Part shown: piece by piece, positions 33,669-43,013 of the stretch
Layout of the letters: each line of letters begins with the position of its first letter
How positions within the stretch are numbered: the first letter of the stretch is position 1
Assembly (NCBI GenBank): GCA_026125665.1
Contig: JAHCKS010000033.1
Location: 1 to 49,277, forward strand
Source of the DNA: Rubrivivax sp.
Lineage (GTDB): Bacteria > Pseudomonadota > Gammaproteobacteria > Burkholderiales > Burkholderiaceae_C
Reading direction: 5' to 3'
Length of the DNA stretch: 49,277 nt
Made by a program: the position numbers and the translations under genes
Notes under the pieces: generated by a model
What the model saw: the letters and a program-made list of their open reading frames with translations, nothing else
Database searches by the model: none
Told to the model about the DNA's origin: nothing

Positions 33669-35475
33669 GGGCGACCTTGTCGGCCTTCTCGCCGGCGGCA
33701 CCGTAGGCACGCACGCCCGGCGGCAGGCGCGTGATCTTCACCGCGCCGTAGGTGATGCGCGGCGGCCCGCCCGCCTCGCAGGTGGCCAGGCTGTGGCGCA
33801 GGAAGTTCACGTCGTCGCGCTGCTCGAAGCCGTCCAGCCGCTGGTGCGACCCGCGCGACTCGCGCCGCTGCAGCGCCGAGTGCGCCATCGCCTCGGCCAC
33901 GTCGAGCTGGCAGGCGAGCTCCAGCGCCAGCAGCCACTCGGTGTTCCAGGCCTTGGAGTGGTCGTCGAGCTGCACCGACCCGGCGCGTTCCTTCAGCTCG
34001 GCCAGCTTGTCGCAGGTGGCCTGGATGCCGCCTGCCTGGCGATAGATGCCGCAGCCTTCTTCCATCGCCTGCGCCATCTCGCGGCGCAGCGTGGCGATGC
34101 GTTCACCGCGGCGGCCGGGCCCGGCGGGCGCGCGCCGTACCGGCGCCTGCGCGGCGGCGGCGGCCTCCTCGGCCAAGGCCAAGAGACGGGCCGGGCGCGT
34201 GCCTGCGCCACCGCCGCCGGTCGAGCCCGCCGCCTGCGCATGCCGAGCCGCCTCGACGCCAGCCACCTTGCCGAAGACGAGCAGCTCGGTGAGCGAGTTC
34301 GAGCCCAGCCGGTTGGCGCCGTGGATGCCGACGCTCGAGCACTCGCCGGCCGAGTACAGCCCGGTGAGCGGCGCTGCGGTGCGCCCGTCGGCCAGGATGC
34401 CGCCCATCGTGTAGTGCACGGCCGGCAGCACCGGGATCGGCTCCCTCGCCGGGTCCACCCCCAGGTACTGCAGGGCCAGCTCGTAGATCTGCGGCAGCCG
34501 CTCGCGCAGCTTCGATTCGCCGAGGTGGCGCAGGTCCAGGTGCACGGCCTCGCCGTGCCGCGTGGCGATCGTGCGGCCCTTGCGCTTCTCGTGCCAGTAG
34601 GCCTGGCTCAGGCGGTCGCGCGGGCCGAGCTCCATCGCCTTGTTGCGCGGCGTCGGCTCGGCGGGCCCGAGGCCGTAGTCCTGCAGGTAGCGGTAGCCGT
34701 CCTTGTTCAGCAGGAAGCCGCCTTCCCCGCGGCAGGCTTCGGTGAACAGCAGGCCGGTGCCGGGCATGCAGGTGGGGTGGTACTGCACGAACTCCATGTC
34801 GCGCAGCGGCACGCCGTGCCGATACGCGAGCGCCATGCCGTCGCCGGTGACGATGCCGCCGTTGGTGTTGTCGCGGTAGACGCGCCCGGCACCGCCGGTG
34901 GCGATGACCACCGCCTTCGCCTGCACGCAGCGGAACTCGCCGCTGGCGATGTCGATGGCGAGCACGCCACGCACGGCGCCGTCGTCGACAAGCAGGTCGG
35001 CGACGAAGTGTTCGTCCAGCCGCCGGATCGAGGGGTACTTGATCGACGTCTGGAACAGCGTGTGCAGCATGTGGAAGCCGGTCTTGTCGGCGGCAAACCA
35101 CGTGCGCTCGATCTTCATGCCGCCGAAGGCGCGCGTGTTGACGTGCCCGTCGGGCTGGCGGCTCCACGGGCAGCCCCAGTGCTCCATCTGCACGAGCTCC
35201 TCGTGCGCATGGGCGACGAAATGGTCGACCACGTCCTGCTCGCACAGCCAGTCGCCGCCGGCCACGGTGTCGTGGAAGTGTGCATCCAGGTTGTCCTCGG
35301 GCCGCGTCACGGCCGCCGAGCCGCCCTCCGCGGCGACGGTATGGCTGCGCATCGGGTAGACCTTGGACAGCAGCGCCACCGAGAGCTTCGGGTCGGTCTC
35401 GGCCACCGCGATGGCAGCCCGCAGGCCGGCGCCACCGGCACCGACGATCGCGACGTCGACGCTCAGCGTGTCCAC
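33661..35475 (-). CDS. frdA: Fumarate reductase flavoprotein subunit FrdA
   Basis: 604 aa, close to E. coli FrdA (602). FAD-binding N-terminus VDVAIVGAGGAGLRAA. The covalent-FAD histidine lies in RSHTVAAEGGSAAV, as in E. coli FrdA. Substrate-site regions include FVQYHPTCMPGTGLLFTEACRGEGG and HYTMGGI. The C-terminal helical domain carries an Ala/Gly-rich insertion near residue 430. Start is GTG at 35475 (VDTLSVDVAIVG), overlapping the rquA end by 13 bases, so the two are coupled. It reduces fumarate to succinate in the cytoplasm. Confidence 0.95.
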   Translation of the reverse strand: MDTLSVDVAIVGAGGAGLRAAIAVAETDPKLSVALLSKVYPMRSHTVAAEGGSAAVTRPEDNLDAHFHDTVAGGDWLCEQDVVDHFVAHAHEELVQMEHWGCPWSRQPDGHVNTRAFGGMKIERTWFAADKTGFHMLHTLFQTSIKYPSIRRLDEHFVADLLVDDGAVRGVLAIDIASGEFRCVQAKAVVIATGGAGRVYRDNTNGGIVTGDGMALAYRHGVPLRDMEFVQYHPTCMPGTGLLFTEACRGEGGFLLNKDGYRYLQDYGLGPAEPTPRNKAMELGPRDRLSQAYWHEKRKGRTIATRHGEAVHLDLRHLGESKLRERLPQIYELALQYLGVDPAREPIPVLPAVHYTMGGILADGRTAAPLTGLYSAGECSSVGIHGANRLGSNSLTELLVFGKVAGVEAARHAQAAGSTGGGGAGTRPARLLALAEEAAAAAQAPVRRAPAGPGRRGERIATLRREMAQAMEEGCGIYRQAGGIQATCDKLAELKERAGSVQLDDHSKAWNTEWLLALELACQLDVAEAMAHSALQRRESRGSHQRLDGFEQRDDVNFLRHSLATCEAGGPPRITYGAVKITRLPPGVRAYGAAGEKADKVAHA

Positions 35476-36212
35476 ACCAGCTGCTGGTACAGCGCACCGA
35501 AGCGCGTGCGCTTGCTGCCGGCCGCGGGCCGCACGCCCTCGGGCAGGAAGGCCTCGATCTCCTCGCGCCACAAGGCCGCCGCATACGGCTCGAGGCGGCG
35601 GAAGACGGCGGCCATCACGGCGCGCAGCGGATGCCAGCGCACCGGCCGGTGGTAGTCGACGATGACGATCCTGCCGCCCGGCTTCACGACACGCAGCACC
35701 TCGGCCAGCGTGGCGCGCCGCACGGCGTCGGGCTGCTCGTGCAGCAGGAAGAAGAGCAGCGCCTGGTCGACGCTGGCGTCGGGGAGCGGCATCGCCGACG
35801 AGTCACCGTGCAGCAGGCGCACGCGCCCGTCGTCCGCCGGCAGCTTGGAGCGCAGGTTCTGCAGCTGGATCGGCAGGATGTCCAGCACCGTGAGCCGCGC
35901 GTCCGGCGCCAGCTGCGCGTGCAGCTTGCGCGTCAGGTTGCCGTAGACGCAGGCCACCTGCAGCGTGTGCCCGCCGATCCGCGGCTCGCCCGGCGGCCGC
36001 AGCGCCTGCAGCGCGTGGTCGCGCAGCCGCGCGTAGTTGCCCCAGAGGATGGCGTTGACGAGCCACTCGCGCTCGAAGGTCTGCACCGCGCGCGGGTGCA
36101 CGTAGGCCCACCAGTAGGTCGATTCGAGGTACCTGGGGATGTGCGGGTGGCGGGGGGCCTGCGGCGCGGCGTCCGGGTCGGCGACGGCGGCGCCGGCGAA
36201 GGGTGGATTCAT
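35463..36212 (-). CDS. rquA: Rhodoquinone biosynthesis protein RquA (class I SAM-dependent, UbiE-like)
   Basis: 249 aa. It has the RquA-type N-terminus HIPRYLESTYWWAYVHPRAV and ILWGNYARLRDHAL. The SAM motif region is replaced by VACVYGNLTRKLHAQL instead of the glycine-rich motif of UbiE/UbiG. LLFFLLHEQPDAVRRATLAEVLRVVKPGGRIVIVDYHRP follows. From published work RquA converts ubiquinone to rhodoquinone, the low-potential quinone used for fumarate reduction. Its place directly ahead of, and overlapping, frdA supports this. ATG at 36212. Confidence 0.9.
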   Translation of the reverse strand: MNPPFAGAAVADPDAAPQAPRHPHIPRYLESTYWWAYVHPRAVQTFEREWLVNAILWGNYARLRDHALQALRPPGEPRIGGHTLQVACVYGNLTRKLHAQLAPDARLTVLDILPIQLQNLRSKLPADDGRVRLLHGDSSAMPLPDASVDQALLFFLLHEQPDAVRRATLAEVLRVVKPGGRIVIVDYHRPVRWHPLRAVMAAVFRRLEPYAAALWREEIEAFLPEGVRPAAGSKRTRFGALYQQLVWTR

Positions 36213-36257
36213 CGATGCAGGTCCTCGGGTCCCGCGCGTGCCAGGGCCGGCACCCGC

Positions 36258-38396
36258 TCAGAAGCGATAGCGCAGGCCCAGCCGCAGCACATGCACCCGG
36301 TACGCAGGCGCCAGCTCGCCCAGCGCCAGCAGGTTCGGCACGCTGTCCGGGGCCACGCCGTCGAGCCGCCAGTCGGCCGAGCGCATGCGCTCGTAGCCAT
36401 AGGTGCCGGTGAGCGCCACCTGCTCGCTGAGCTGCCAGCCGACCCGCACGCGCAGGCTGTCCAGGTCGGTCTCGGCCTGCGGGATGTCGCCGCCGGCGAC
36501 ACCGGCATCCACGCGCACGCGGCTGCTCGCGCGCGAGAACACCACGTCGGCGCCGATGTCGAGCGCGCCGCCGAACATGCGGTGCCGCACGCCCGCGCCG
36601 AGCAGGTCGACGCGGTCGCGGTGTTCGCCCGTCCAGTCGGCCGCCGCGAAGGCCTGGCTGCCGGCCTGGCGCGAGCGCACGCGCTCGACCTGACCAAAGG
36701 CATGCGCCTGCGTGTCGTCGGTGATGGCCGCGGCGACCTCGACCCCCCCGGTGGACATGCGGCCGTCGGTGAGGCCGATCGACGACCGGGTGTAGCGGTC
36801 GCGGGCGAACCCGGCGTTGACGCCGACGCTGATGGCGTCGGTCACGGCCATGTCGGCGCGGAAGTCGCCGCCGTCGCGCCGGCGATCGGCGAGGTTGAAC
36901 TTGCGCAGCAGCGGGTTCTCGGGCGGCGTGATCCAGGTCGCGACCCCGTAGTCGTCGCCATCGCGCTGCGCGTGCGCGAGCTTCATCGACATCGAGATGC
37001 CGGCGATCGGCCGCAGCGCCGCGCGCGCCCACACCGTGGCTTCCTCGGTGCTCGCCACTTCCTGCAGCGTGCGCGAGCGGAAGTCGAGCTCGGCGCCGGC
37101 GCTCAGCCGGGCGAACGCGGTGGGCAGGTCGCCCGTGAGCTTGAAGCGGTCGCGCGTGAAGCTGAACGGCTGGTTCACGCGCGCCGCCGCGCCGACGAAC
37201 ATGTCGGTCGACACCGCCGGGTAGGCCCGGCTGGCCGATCGGTTGTCGTGCACGTTGCGCGCGTAGCTGCCTTGCACGCGCGCGCCGCCGTCCAGCAGCA
37301 GGCTGGCGCGCGCACCGGCGTCGAAGGTGTCGACGACGCCGTCGAACGACGCCGCCGGCAGCGCGCCCACGGCGAGGTTCGGGTTCAGCGTGGCCGCCAG
37401 GTACGGCTCGTCCTGGGTCATGCGCCCGAACGCCGCCTCGCCGCTGACGCGGATGCGCGGCGTGACGTCCCAGCCCGCCGCGGCGAGCACCTGCTGGAAG
37501 CGGTTCGTCGGTGCCATGGCCAGCTGGCCGCTGTCGGCCCCGGCGATGACCGGCGTGAACGGGTTGCTCCACTGCACCGCGCGCACGCGCTCGTTGAAGG
37601 CCGACGCGTGGACCGTGACGCTCGCCTGCCACGGGCCCGCCTCGTAGGCGGCGGAGGCCTCGAAGCGGTCGGTGCGCTGCTCCAGCGGCACGACCAGCTG
37701 CGACGAGTTGGCGAAGAACGAGCCGGCCTGCCGCTGCGTGCCGCTGCGCCAGTCGTTGCGCATGCTCAGCTGCGTCGTCCACCGCGGCGCCACCTGCCAG
37801 CCGAGCACGAGCTCGGCGCGCTCGCGGTCGTAGCCCAGCGCCACGGGCGCCAGCGTGCTCGCCAGCGGCATCGCCGCCGTCGTGCCCGCCGGGTAGCCGG
37901 CCGGCAGCGTCTGCAAGCCGGTGCCGGCGCCGACGAATGGCGTGCGTGCCCCTTCCCCGAACCGGCGCGGCACGCCCGACAGCCCGATGCGCAGGTCGAA
38001 GGCCCCTTCGCGGCCGGCTTCGAGGGCCACGGCGCGCGAGTCGAGCCCGAGGTCGGCAAAGCGCACCCGGCCATGCGTGCCGTCGTCGTCGCGCAGGCGC
38101 AGGTCGCCTTCGAGCAGCAGTTGCGGCCCCTTGTCGTCCAGCCCGGTGTGGTCGCCGAACTTCGCGGCGCTGCGCGACACGACACCGCCACCGCCTTCGA
38201 CCGTGCCGGAAGTGCCGGCCTTCTCGAACGGGCAGAGCTCGCACTTCCACTGCGAGGTGTCGACCGACGGTGCCGCGGCCGCGGCGCCCGGAAGCAGGAA
38301 GACGCCGCCGCCGAGCAGCGCCGCAGCCGCCGCGCCGACGGCGGAACGCGCGATGCGGCACCGAGACGAATGCCGGAACGTGATGGCCATGGTCAT
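36258..38396 (-). CDS. mtrB: MtrB/PioB-family outer-membrane beta-barrel (decaheme-associated porin)
   Basis: 712 aa with a signal peptide (cleavage AAAAAPS near residue 42), then the KCELCPF CxxC motif typical of MtrB proteins. A long series of alternating amphipathic strands follows, ending in the outer-membrane terminal aromatic (LRLGLRYRF). It should form the sheath that lets the periplasmic decaheme protein reach the surface cytochrome. It starts 5 bases after the mtrA-like gene stop. Start ATG 38396, or 38390. Confidence 0.93.
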   Translation of the reverse strand: MTMAITFRHSSRCRIARSAVGAAAAALLGGGVFLLPGAAAAAPSVDTSQWKCELCPFEKAGTSGTVEGGGGVVSRSAAKFGDHTGLDDKGPQLLLEGDLRLRDDDGTHGRVRFADLGLDSRAVALEAGREGAFDLRIGLSGVPRRFGEGARTPFVGAGTGLQTLPAGYPAGTTAAMPLASTLAPVALGYDRERAELVLGWQVAPRWTTQLSMRNDWRSGTQRQAGSFFANSSQLVVPLEQRTDRFEASAAYEAGPWQASVTVHASAFNERVRAVQWSNPFTPVIAGADSGQLAMAPTNRFQQVLAAAGWDVTPRIRVSGEAAFGRMTQDEPYLAATLNPNLAVGALPAASFDGVVDTFDAGARASLLLDGGARVQGSYARNVHDNRSASRAYPAVSTDMFVGAAARVNQPFSFTRDRFKLTGDLPTAFARLSAGAELDFRSRTLQEVASTEEATVWARAALRPIAGISMSMKLAHAQRDGDDYGVATWITPPENPLLRKFNLADRRRDGGDFRADMAVTDAISVGVNAGFARDRYTRSSIGLTDGRMSTGGVEVAAAITDDTQAHAFGQVERVRSRQAGSQAFAAADWTGEHRDRVDLLGAGVRHRMFGGALDIGADVVFSRASSRVRVDAGVAGGDIPQAETDLDSLRVRVGWQLSEQVALTGTYGYERMRSADWRLDGVAPDSVPNLLALGELAPAYRVHVLRLGLRYRF

Positions 38397-38401
38397 GCCC
38401 T

Positions 38402-39376
38402 TCACCGCATCAGCTTGGCGCCGGCCGGATGGTTCGAGCCGTGCACCTGCGAGTGGCAGTTGGTGCAGCTGCCGGCCACGAGGAAGATCTCGCCGCCGCC
38501 GCCCGCGCCGGGCAGCGCCGCGCCGGTGCGCGCCGCCGACGGATGCCCGGCCACCGAGTGGCACTGCTGGCACAGCAGCGGCGGGCTCTTGTTCAGCAGC
38601 GCCTGGCGCACCGAGCCGTGGCTGGAGTGGCACAGCGTGCAGTCCTCCACCACCGGGGCGTGCTCCCACAGCAGCGGGCCGCGCTTCTCGGCATGGCAGC
38701 TGTAGCAGGTCTGGTTGATCGTCGGCTTGACCAGCATCGCCGGGCTCTGCGAGCCGTGCGCCGCATGGCAGTCGCTGCAGCTCATCTGGCCCTGCCCGGC
38801 CCACCGCGACGAGCGCGAGCCGTTCACCGGGTGCGCGGAGGTCTTCAGGAAGTCGGCACGCTGCTGCTTGTGGCAGGTGAAGCACACCGCGCTTTGCGTG
38901 CTGCGCGTGAGCACCGCGTCGTTGCCCGTGTGCAGCTTGTGGCAATCGACGCAGGCGAGACCGGCTCGGTCGTGCGCGGCGGCGTGCCACCCGGTGCGGG
39001 CGCCGCTCTGGTGGCAGCCGAGGCACGGCGCATTGCGCGCGGCGGGCCCGCCGGGCGCGTCGCGCTTGAAGTTGACGATCGTGCCCTTGCGCACGCCCCC
39101 CTTGGCGGAGTGCTGCCCGCCCGGGCCGTGGCAGGCCTCGCACTGCAGGCCGCCGGCACCGAACGGCGCGCGGGCGTTGCCGCGGTGGCCGTGGCGGCCC
39201 TTGAAGATGGCGGCGGTGGTGAAGGTCAGCGTGTCGGACTCGGCGTCGTGGCAGTCGAGGCAGGTGTCGGCGCCCTTCTCGCTGTACGTGCCGGGCGCCG
39301 GGGGCTGCGCCGCCGCGGCTCCGGCCAGAACGGCCAGCAGCACGCCGCCCAGCCAGGACAGGATGCGTGGTTTCAC
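38402..39376 (-). CDS. mtrA: DmsE/MtrA-family decaheme c-type cytochrome
   Basis: 324 aa with a signal peptide (cleavage near AAAAQP, residue 26) and exactly ten CxxCH heme sites: CLDCH, CEACH, CLGCH, CVDCH, CFTCH, CSDCH, CYSCH, CTLCH, CQQCH and CTNCH. Size and order fit the periplasmic MtrA/DmsE family that passes electrons through the MtrB barrel. The GTG at 39376 follows GAGGAG; an upstream ATG (39393) is in another frame and stops at once. Confidence 0.94.
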   Translation of the reverse strand: MKPRILSWLGGVLLAVLAGAAAAQPPAPGTYSEKGADTCLDCHDAESDTLTFTTAAIFKGRHGHRGNARAPFGAGGLQCEACHGPGGQHSAKGGVRKGTIVNFKRDAPGGPAARNAPCLGCHQSGARTGWHAAAHDRAGLACVDCHKLHTGNDAVLTRSTQSAVCFTCHKQQRADFLKTSAHPVNGSRSSRWAGQGQMSCSDCHAAHGSQSPAMLVKPTINQTCYSCHAEKRGPLLWEHAPVVEDCTLCHSSHGSVRQALLNKSPPLLCQQCHSVAGHPSAARTGAALPGAGGGGEIFLVAGSCTNCHSQVHGSNHPAGAKLMR

Positions 39377-39426
39377 GACGGCTCCTCGGACATGGCGGGC
39401 GACGACGGCGTCGGACGGCTGGGCGG

Positions 39427-42234
39427 CTACTTGGCGTGCATGACCTTGATGTCGGCGATGCGCCCGCGGTCGTGGCACACAAGGCAGGTCTCGGTGCGCG
39501 TCAACGCGATGCTGCGCGGCATGTACAACGAGCCGCCGTTGGCCTCCATGTGCGCACGGGCCAGCGACGTGTCGTGGCAGGCGAAGCACGCCGCCGCGAT
39601 GGGCGAGTTGACGAGCGTCGTCGCCGCGGCCTCGGTCAGCGTGCCGGTCGCCGCCGCCACGCTGACGCCCGAGCCGTAGGCGAAGTCGAGCATGACGTAG
39701 GGCGAGAAGGTGAACGCCGAGGCGCTGGCGCTGGCCAGCGTGCTGGTGGCCACCGTGCGGTGCGGCCGGCCGGCGATCTCGGTCTCGGGCAGCGGCGTGT
39801 TGTTCTGCTGGTAGAAGTAGTGGCTGCCGGGCAGATGGCAGGTCTCGCAGGCCCGCAGCACCCCGGGGAAGCCGATGTCCGCGAAGCCTTCGGTCGGCGA
39901 CACGGCGTGCCAGTTGAAGCGCACGCTGCGCTTGGCGCCGGCGTGGATGGCGTGGATGAAGCTCGTCGAGTCGGCCGACCAGCCGGCGCTCGTGCGGTTG
40001 GGCGTATGGCACCACGAGCAGGTCGTCGCGTCGTTGCGCTGGCCGCCGTGGAAGGCCTCTTCGGTGAAGGTGCCGAGCTCCTGGTGGCACTTGTTGCAGC
40101 GCGCGTCCTCGACGATGGCGCGGCGCCCGGTGTAGCCGGTGGCCACGCGCGTGGCGTTCGGCGCGATGACGATGAGGCCGCCGATCTCGTTGGCCTGGCC
40201 GGCCGGCGACGGCGAGACCGGGTACTTCGCGAGGTTGGTCTGCGTGAGCGGCAGCGTGTTGACGATGTTGTACGAGAAGCCCAGCCCGCCGGTCAGCATG
40301 CGCGCGTTGTCGGGGATGACGACACCGGTCAGCGTGACGGTGTAGAAGCCGTCGGCATCGGGCCCGGTCAGCGTGCCGGCGCCGGTGCCGGCGGCCGTGC
40401 CTGCCCAGATGCTGCGCAGGTAGCCCGAGACGGAGGCGTTGAAGTCCGACGACATGGCCAGGCCGTCCTGCGGCAGCGAGTAGACGAACTGCACGCTGGG
40501 CGAGCCCATGTAGCCGTCCCAGATCTCCTTGGACCCGGTGGCCGGGTTCGGTGTCGTGGTGGCGAAGTCGTTGAAGTCCTTGCGGGCGCCGTTCTGCAGG
40601 ATGCGGAAGACCATCACCGGCTGCCTGGCGCCGTTGCGCGAGACGCTCTTGATGTCGTAGCTGACCTTGTGCGCGCCGGCCGGCAGCCGGCTCGAGTTCG
40701 AGGCGATCCAGGCCGCGTGCGAATTGGCGCTGCCGCCCGCGACGTGCAGCGCCGAGTTCGGGTTGGGCGGCGTCACCGGTGTGTGGTCGGTGTCGATCGA
40801 GCTCGACGTGTGGCACATCGCGCATTCGGAGTCGTCGGCCAGCGGGCCGGCGGAGTGGCCGACCGGGCTCGTCACCAACCCGGCCCTTGCGTCGGCCAGC
40901 CGCACGCCGTTGCCGGTGGCGAAGTTGATGCCGTCGTGGCACGCACCGCAGGCCAGGCGGCTCGGCCGGTTCTTCCAGTTGTCTCCCTGAGCCGTGCGTG
41001 CGGTGGACGTGGCCGAGCCGTCGTGGCACTTGGTGCAGTTGCGGATGTCCTGCGGGAACTTGATCTCGTTGTAGACGACGCCGGCGTAGTTGTAGTTCTT
41101 CTTCGCCAGCAGCGCGCCCATGTGGATCTTGTGGATGTTGTTGGGCATGTTGCCCAGCGCCCGCCCGTCGACGAGGTTGGTGGCGCTGGTGAAGGTGAGG
41201 GTGGCGTTGTTGATCGTCGCCTCGGTGCGGCCGTAGCGCCGCTGGTCGGTGTGGCAGACGACGCAGTAGCGCGTCTCGTTGCGGTTGCCGCCGTGGAACT
41301 GCGCCGCCGAGCTGTCGGTGGAGTCGCCCGGCACACCGCCGAGCGTGCGGTGGCACTCGTTGCACTTCGCGGTGGCGACGATCTCGCGCCCCGAATCAGC
41401 CACCGGTGCACCCGTGGCCGGGATGAAGTCGTGGATGGCGTCCACCGGGTTGGTCAGCGCCACCGCCGGGAAGCCGGGCACCTGCGCGCCGGTGGGCGTG
41501 TTGGTGCCGGTGCCTGGCGCGCTGCCCGACAACTGGATCGTCAACCGGTGCACGAGGTTCGGCTCGTAGCTCAGGTCGCCGAGGTCGGCCTTGTTGTTGC
41601 TGCCGCTGACGGTCATCGCGTCGACCTGCGCCTTGACCTGCGTGATGTCGCGGTAGAAGGTGTATTCGTAGGTGCCGTCGCCGTTGTCGACGAGCGTGCC
41701 GGTGTTGTCCGTGCTCGGCCGCGTCGGCGCCGCCGCCGTGGTGGTGGTGGGGACCGTGGTGACGATGTAGCTCACCCAGCGGCTCGGGCTGCCGTTGGTG
41801 CCCGGCACGAGCTTCGCGAGCGCGAAGGAAAGGTTGGTGAGGCCCGCCACCGTGGCGGTGCCGCTCCTGGACGTGTTGCCGAGGCCGACGACGGCGGCGC
41901 CGTTGCTGTCGGTGACCCTGAACCTGACGACGGGCGGGCTGGCGATGGTGACGCTGGTCACGGTGACGCTCGGTGCCATCGCCGCCCAGGCGGCGGCCGC
42001 CGCGTCGGTGGCCGGTGTCGCGTTGCCGGGAACACGCGTCACGCCGGCACTGCCGCTGGGGCCTGCGGGCCCGGCCGGGCCGGCAGGGCCGGCCGGGCCG
42101 GGGGCGCCCGCCGGGCCACCGGGCCCGCCGTCGCCGCCACCGCAGGCGGCCAGCGCGCCGAGGCCCGCCAGCGCCACGACGCGGACAGCCTTCAGAACCC
42201 CCTCGAAGCCCATGCGTTCGCTCAGCGTCTTCAT
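39427..42234 (-). CDS. mtrC: OmcA/MtrC-family decaheme surface lipoprotein
   Basis: 935 aa. The signal peptide has a lipobox ending ALAAC and is followed by a collagen-like Gly-x-y run (about 33-65, GPAGPAGPAG). Beta-rich domains alternate with two heme clusters holding ten CxxCH sites: CNECH, CVVCH, CTKCH, CGACH, CAMCH, then CNKCH, CSWCH, CETCH, CFACH, CLVCH. That is five plus five, as in the OmcA/MtrC family, which reduces metals, minerals or electrodes outside the cell. It is somewhat longer than Shewanella MtrC. ATG at 42234 with GGAG upstream. Confidence 0.94.
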   Translation of the reverse strand: MKTLSERMGFEGVLKAVRVVALAGLGALAACGGGDGGPGGPAGAPGPAGPAGPAGPAGPSGSAGVTRVPGNATPATDAAAAAWAAMAPSVTVTSVTIASPPVVRFRVTDSNGAAVVGLGNTSRSGTATVAGLTNLSFALAKLVPGTNGSPSRWVSYIVTTVPTTTTAAAPTRPSTDNTGTLVDNGDGTYEYTFYRDITQVKAQVDAMTVSGSNNKADLGDLSYEPNLVHRLTIQLSGSAPGTGTNTPTGAQVPGFPAVALTNPVDAIHDFIPATGAPVADSGREIVATAKCNECHRTLGGVPGDSTDSSAAQFHGGNRNETRYCVVCHTDQRRYGRTEATINNATLTFTSATNLVDGRALGNMPNNIHKIHMGALLAKKNYNYAGVVYNEIKFPQDIRNCTKCHDGSATSTARTAQGDNWKNRPSRLACGACHDGINFATGNGVRLADARAGLVTSPVGHSAGPLADDSECAMCHTSSSIDTDHTPVTPPNPNSALHVAGGSANSHAAWIASNSSRLPAGAHKVSYDIKSVSRNGARQPVMVFRILQNGARKDFNDFATTTPNPATGSKEIWDGYMGSPSVQFVYSLPQDGLAMSSDFNASVSGYLRSIWAGTAAGTGAGTLTGPDADGFYTVTLTGVVIPDNARMLTGGLGFSYNIVNTLPLTQTNLAKYPVSPSPAGQANEIGGLIVIAPNATRVATGYTGRRAIVEDARCNKCHQELGTFTEEAFHGGQRNDATTCSWCHTPNRTSAGWSADSTSFIHAIHAGAKRSVRFNWHAVSPTEGFADIGFPGVLRACETCHLPGSHYFYQQNNTPLPETEIAGRPHRTVATSTLASASASAFTFSPYVMLDFAYGSGVSVAAATGTLTEAAATTLVNSPIAAACFACHDTSLARAHMEANGGSLYMPRSIALTRTETCLVCHDRGRIADIKVMHAK

Positions 42235-42299
42235 GCTCCACTCCAACCGGCGCTGCAACCGCGCGCCGAGGCGGCCTTACCGTCGAACTGCGCCGCGCC

Positions 42300-42977
42300 C
42301 TACCTGCGCGCACCCCCGCCCGGCGCGCTCCCGCTCGCTGCGGCGGCCACCGCCGCGACGCTTGCCGGCCGAGCGCCGCCCGACCCGCCGGCCCCGGAGA
42401 CCTTCATCTCCTGCGGCCCCGGTCCTTCGGGTTCGGTGTGCGCGATGCCGTAGTGGCAGTCGATGCAGGTCTGCCCCTCGTTCTTCGCCTTGGCGTGCCT
42501 CGCTCGTGCCTTCTCGCTCTGCAGTTCGGGCTTCATGTTCTCGGCCCGGTGGCAGTTGCGGCACTCGTGCGAGTCGGTCTCCTTCATGCGCTGCCACACG
42601 CGCTGCGCGAGCATCGCGCGATGCGACTCGAACTTCTCCTTGGTGTCGATGATTCCCCGCAGATGGCCCCACAGCTCGAAGGTGGCGCGCATCTTCCGGG
42701 CGAGCATCGGCCCGGGCTCGCGCGGCACGTGGCAGTCGGAGCACACGGCGCGCACGCCGGTGCGGTTGGTGTCGTGGATGGTGCCCTTGAACTCCGCATA
42801 GACGTTGTCACGCATCTCGTGGCAACCGATGCAGAACTCCTCGGTGTTGGTCCAGGCGAGCCCGGCGGCGCCGCCGATGGAGGCGAGCACGGTCAGTGCC
42901 ATCACGCCGAAGGCGATGCCGACGATGGCCTTCCAGCTGCGCCGTGGCGCAGCGGCCGGCCTTGGTGTCTCGGCCAT
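42300..42977 (-). CDS. NapC/NirT/CymA-type membrane tetraheme cytochrome c
   Basis: 225 aa: one N-terminal membrane anchor (IVGIAFGVMALTVLASIGGAAGLAW) followed by four CxxCH sites (CIGCH, CSDCH, CRNCH, CIDCH) and a Ser/Ala/Gly-rich tail. It is the expected inner-membrane quinol dehydrogenase that feeds periplasmic cytochromes, analogous to CymA of Shewanella. ATG at 42977. It is placed between the monoheme cytochrome and the mtrC-like gene. Confidence 0.93.
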   Translation of the reverse strand: MAETPRPAAAPRRSWKAIVGIAFGVMALTVLASIGGAAGLAWTNTEEFCIGCHEMRDNVYAEFKGTIHDTNRTGVRAVCSDCHVPREPGPMLARKMRATFELWGHLRGIIDTKEKFESHRAMLAQRVWQRMKETDSHECRNCHRAENMKPELQSEKARARHAKAKNEGQTCIDCHYGIAHTEPEGPGPQEMKVSGAGGSGGARPASVAAVAAAASGSAPGGGARR

Positions 42978-43013
42978 GGCGAGGGGGTCCCGGGGACGCG
43001 CCGCCGCGCCGCC

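Noticed and set aside
35280-38705. Long plus-strand ORF opposite frdA, rquA and mtrB
   Set aside because: Same reason: no domain, low-complexity composition, and convincing genes on the other strand.
39367-42453. Long plus-strand ORF (over 1000 codons) opposite the decaheme cytochrome genes
   Set aside because: Antisense shadow of high-GC coding sequence: Arg/Val/His-rich, no domains, while the minus strand carries ten CxxCH motifs in the surface cytochrome alone.
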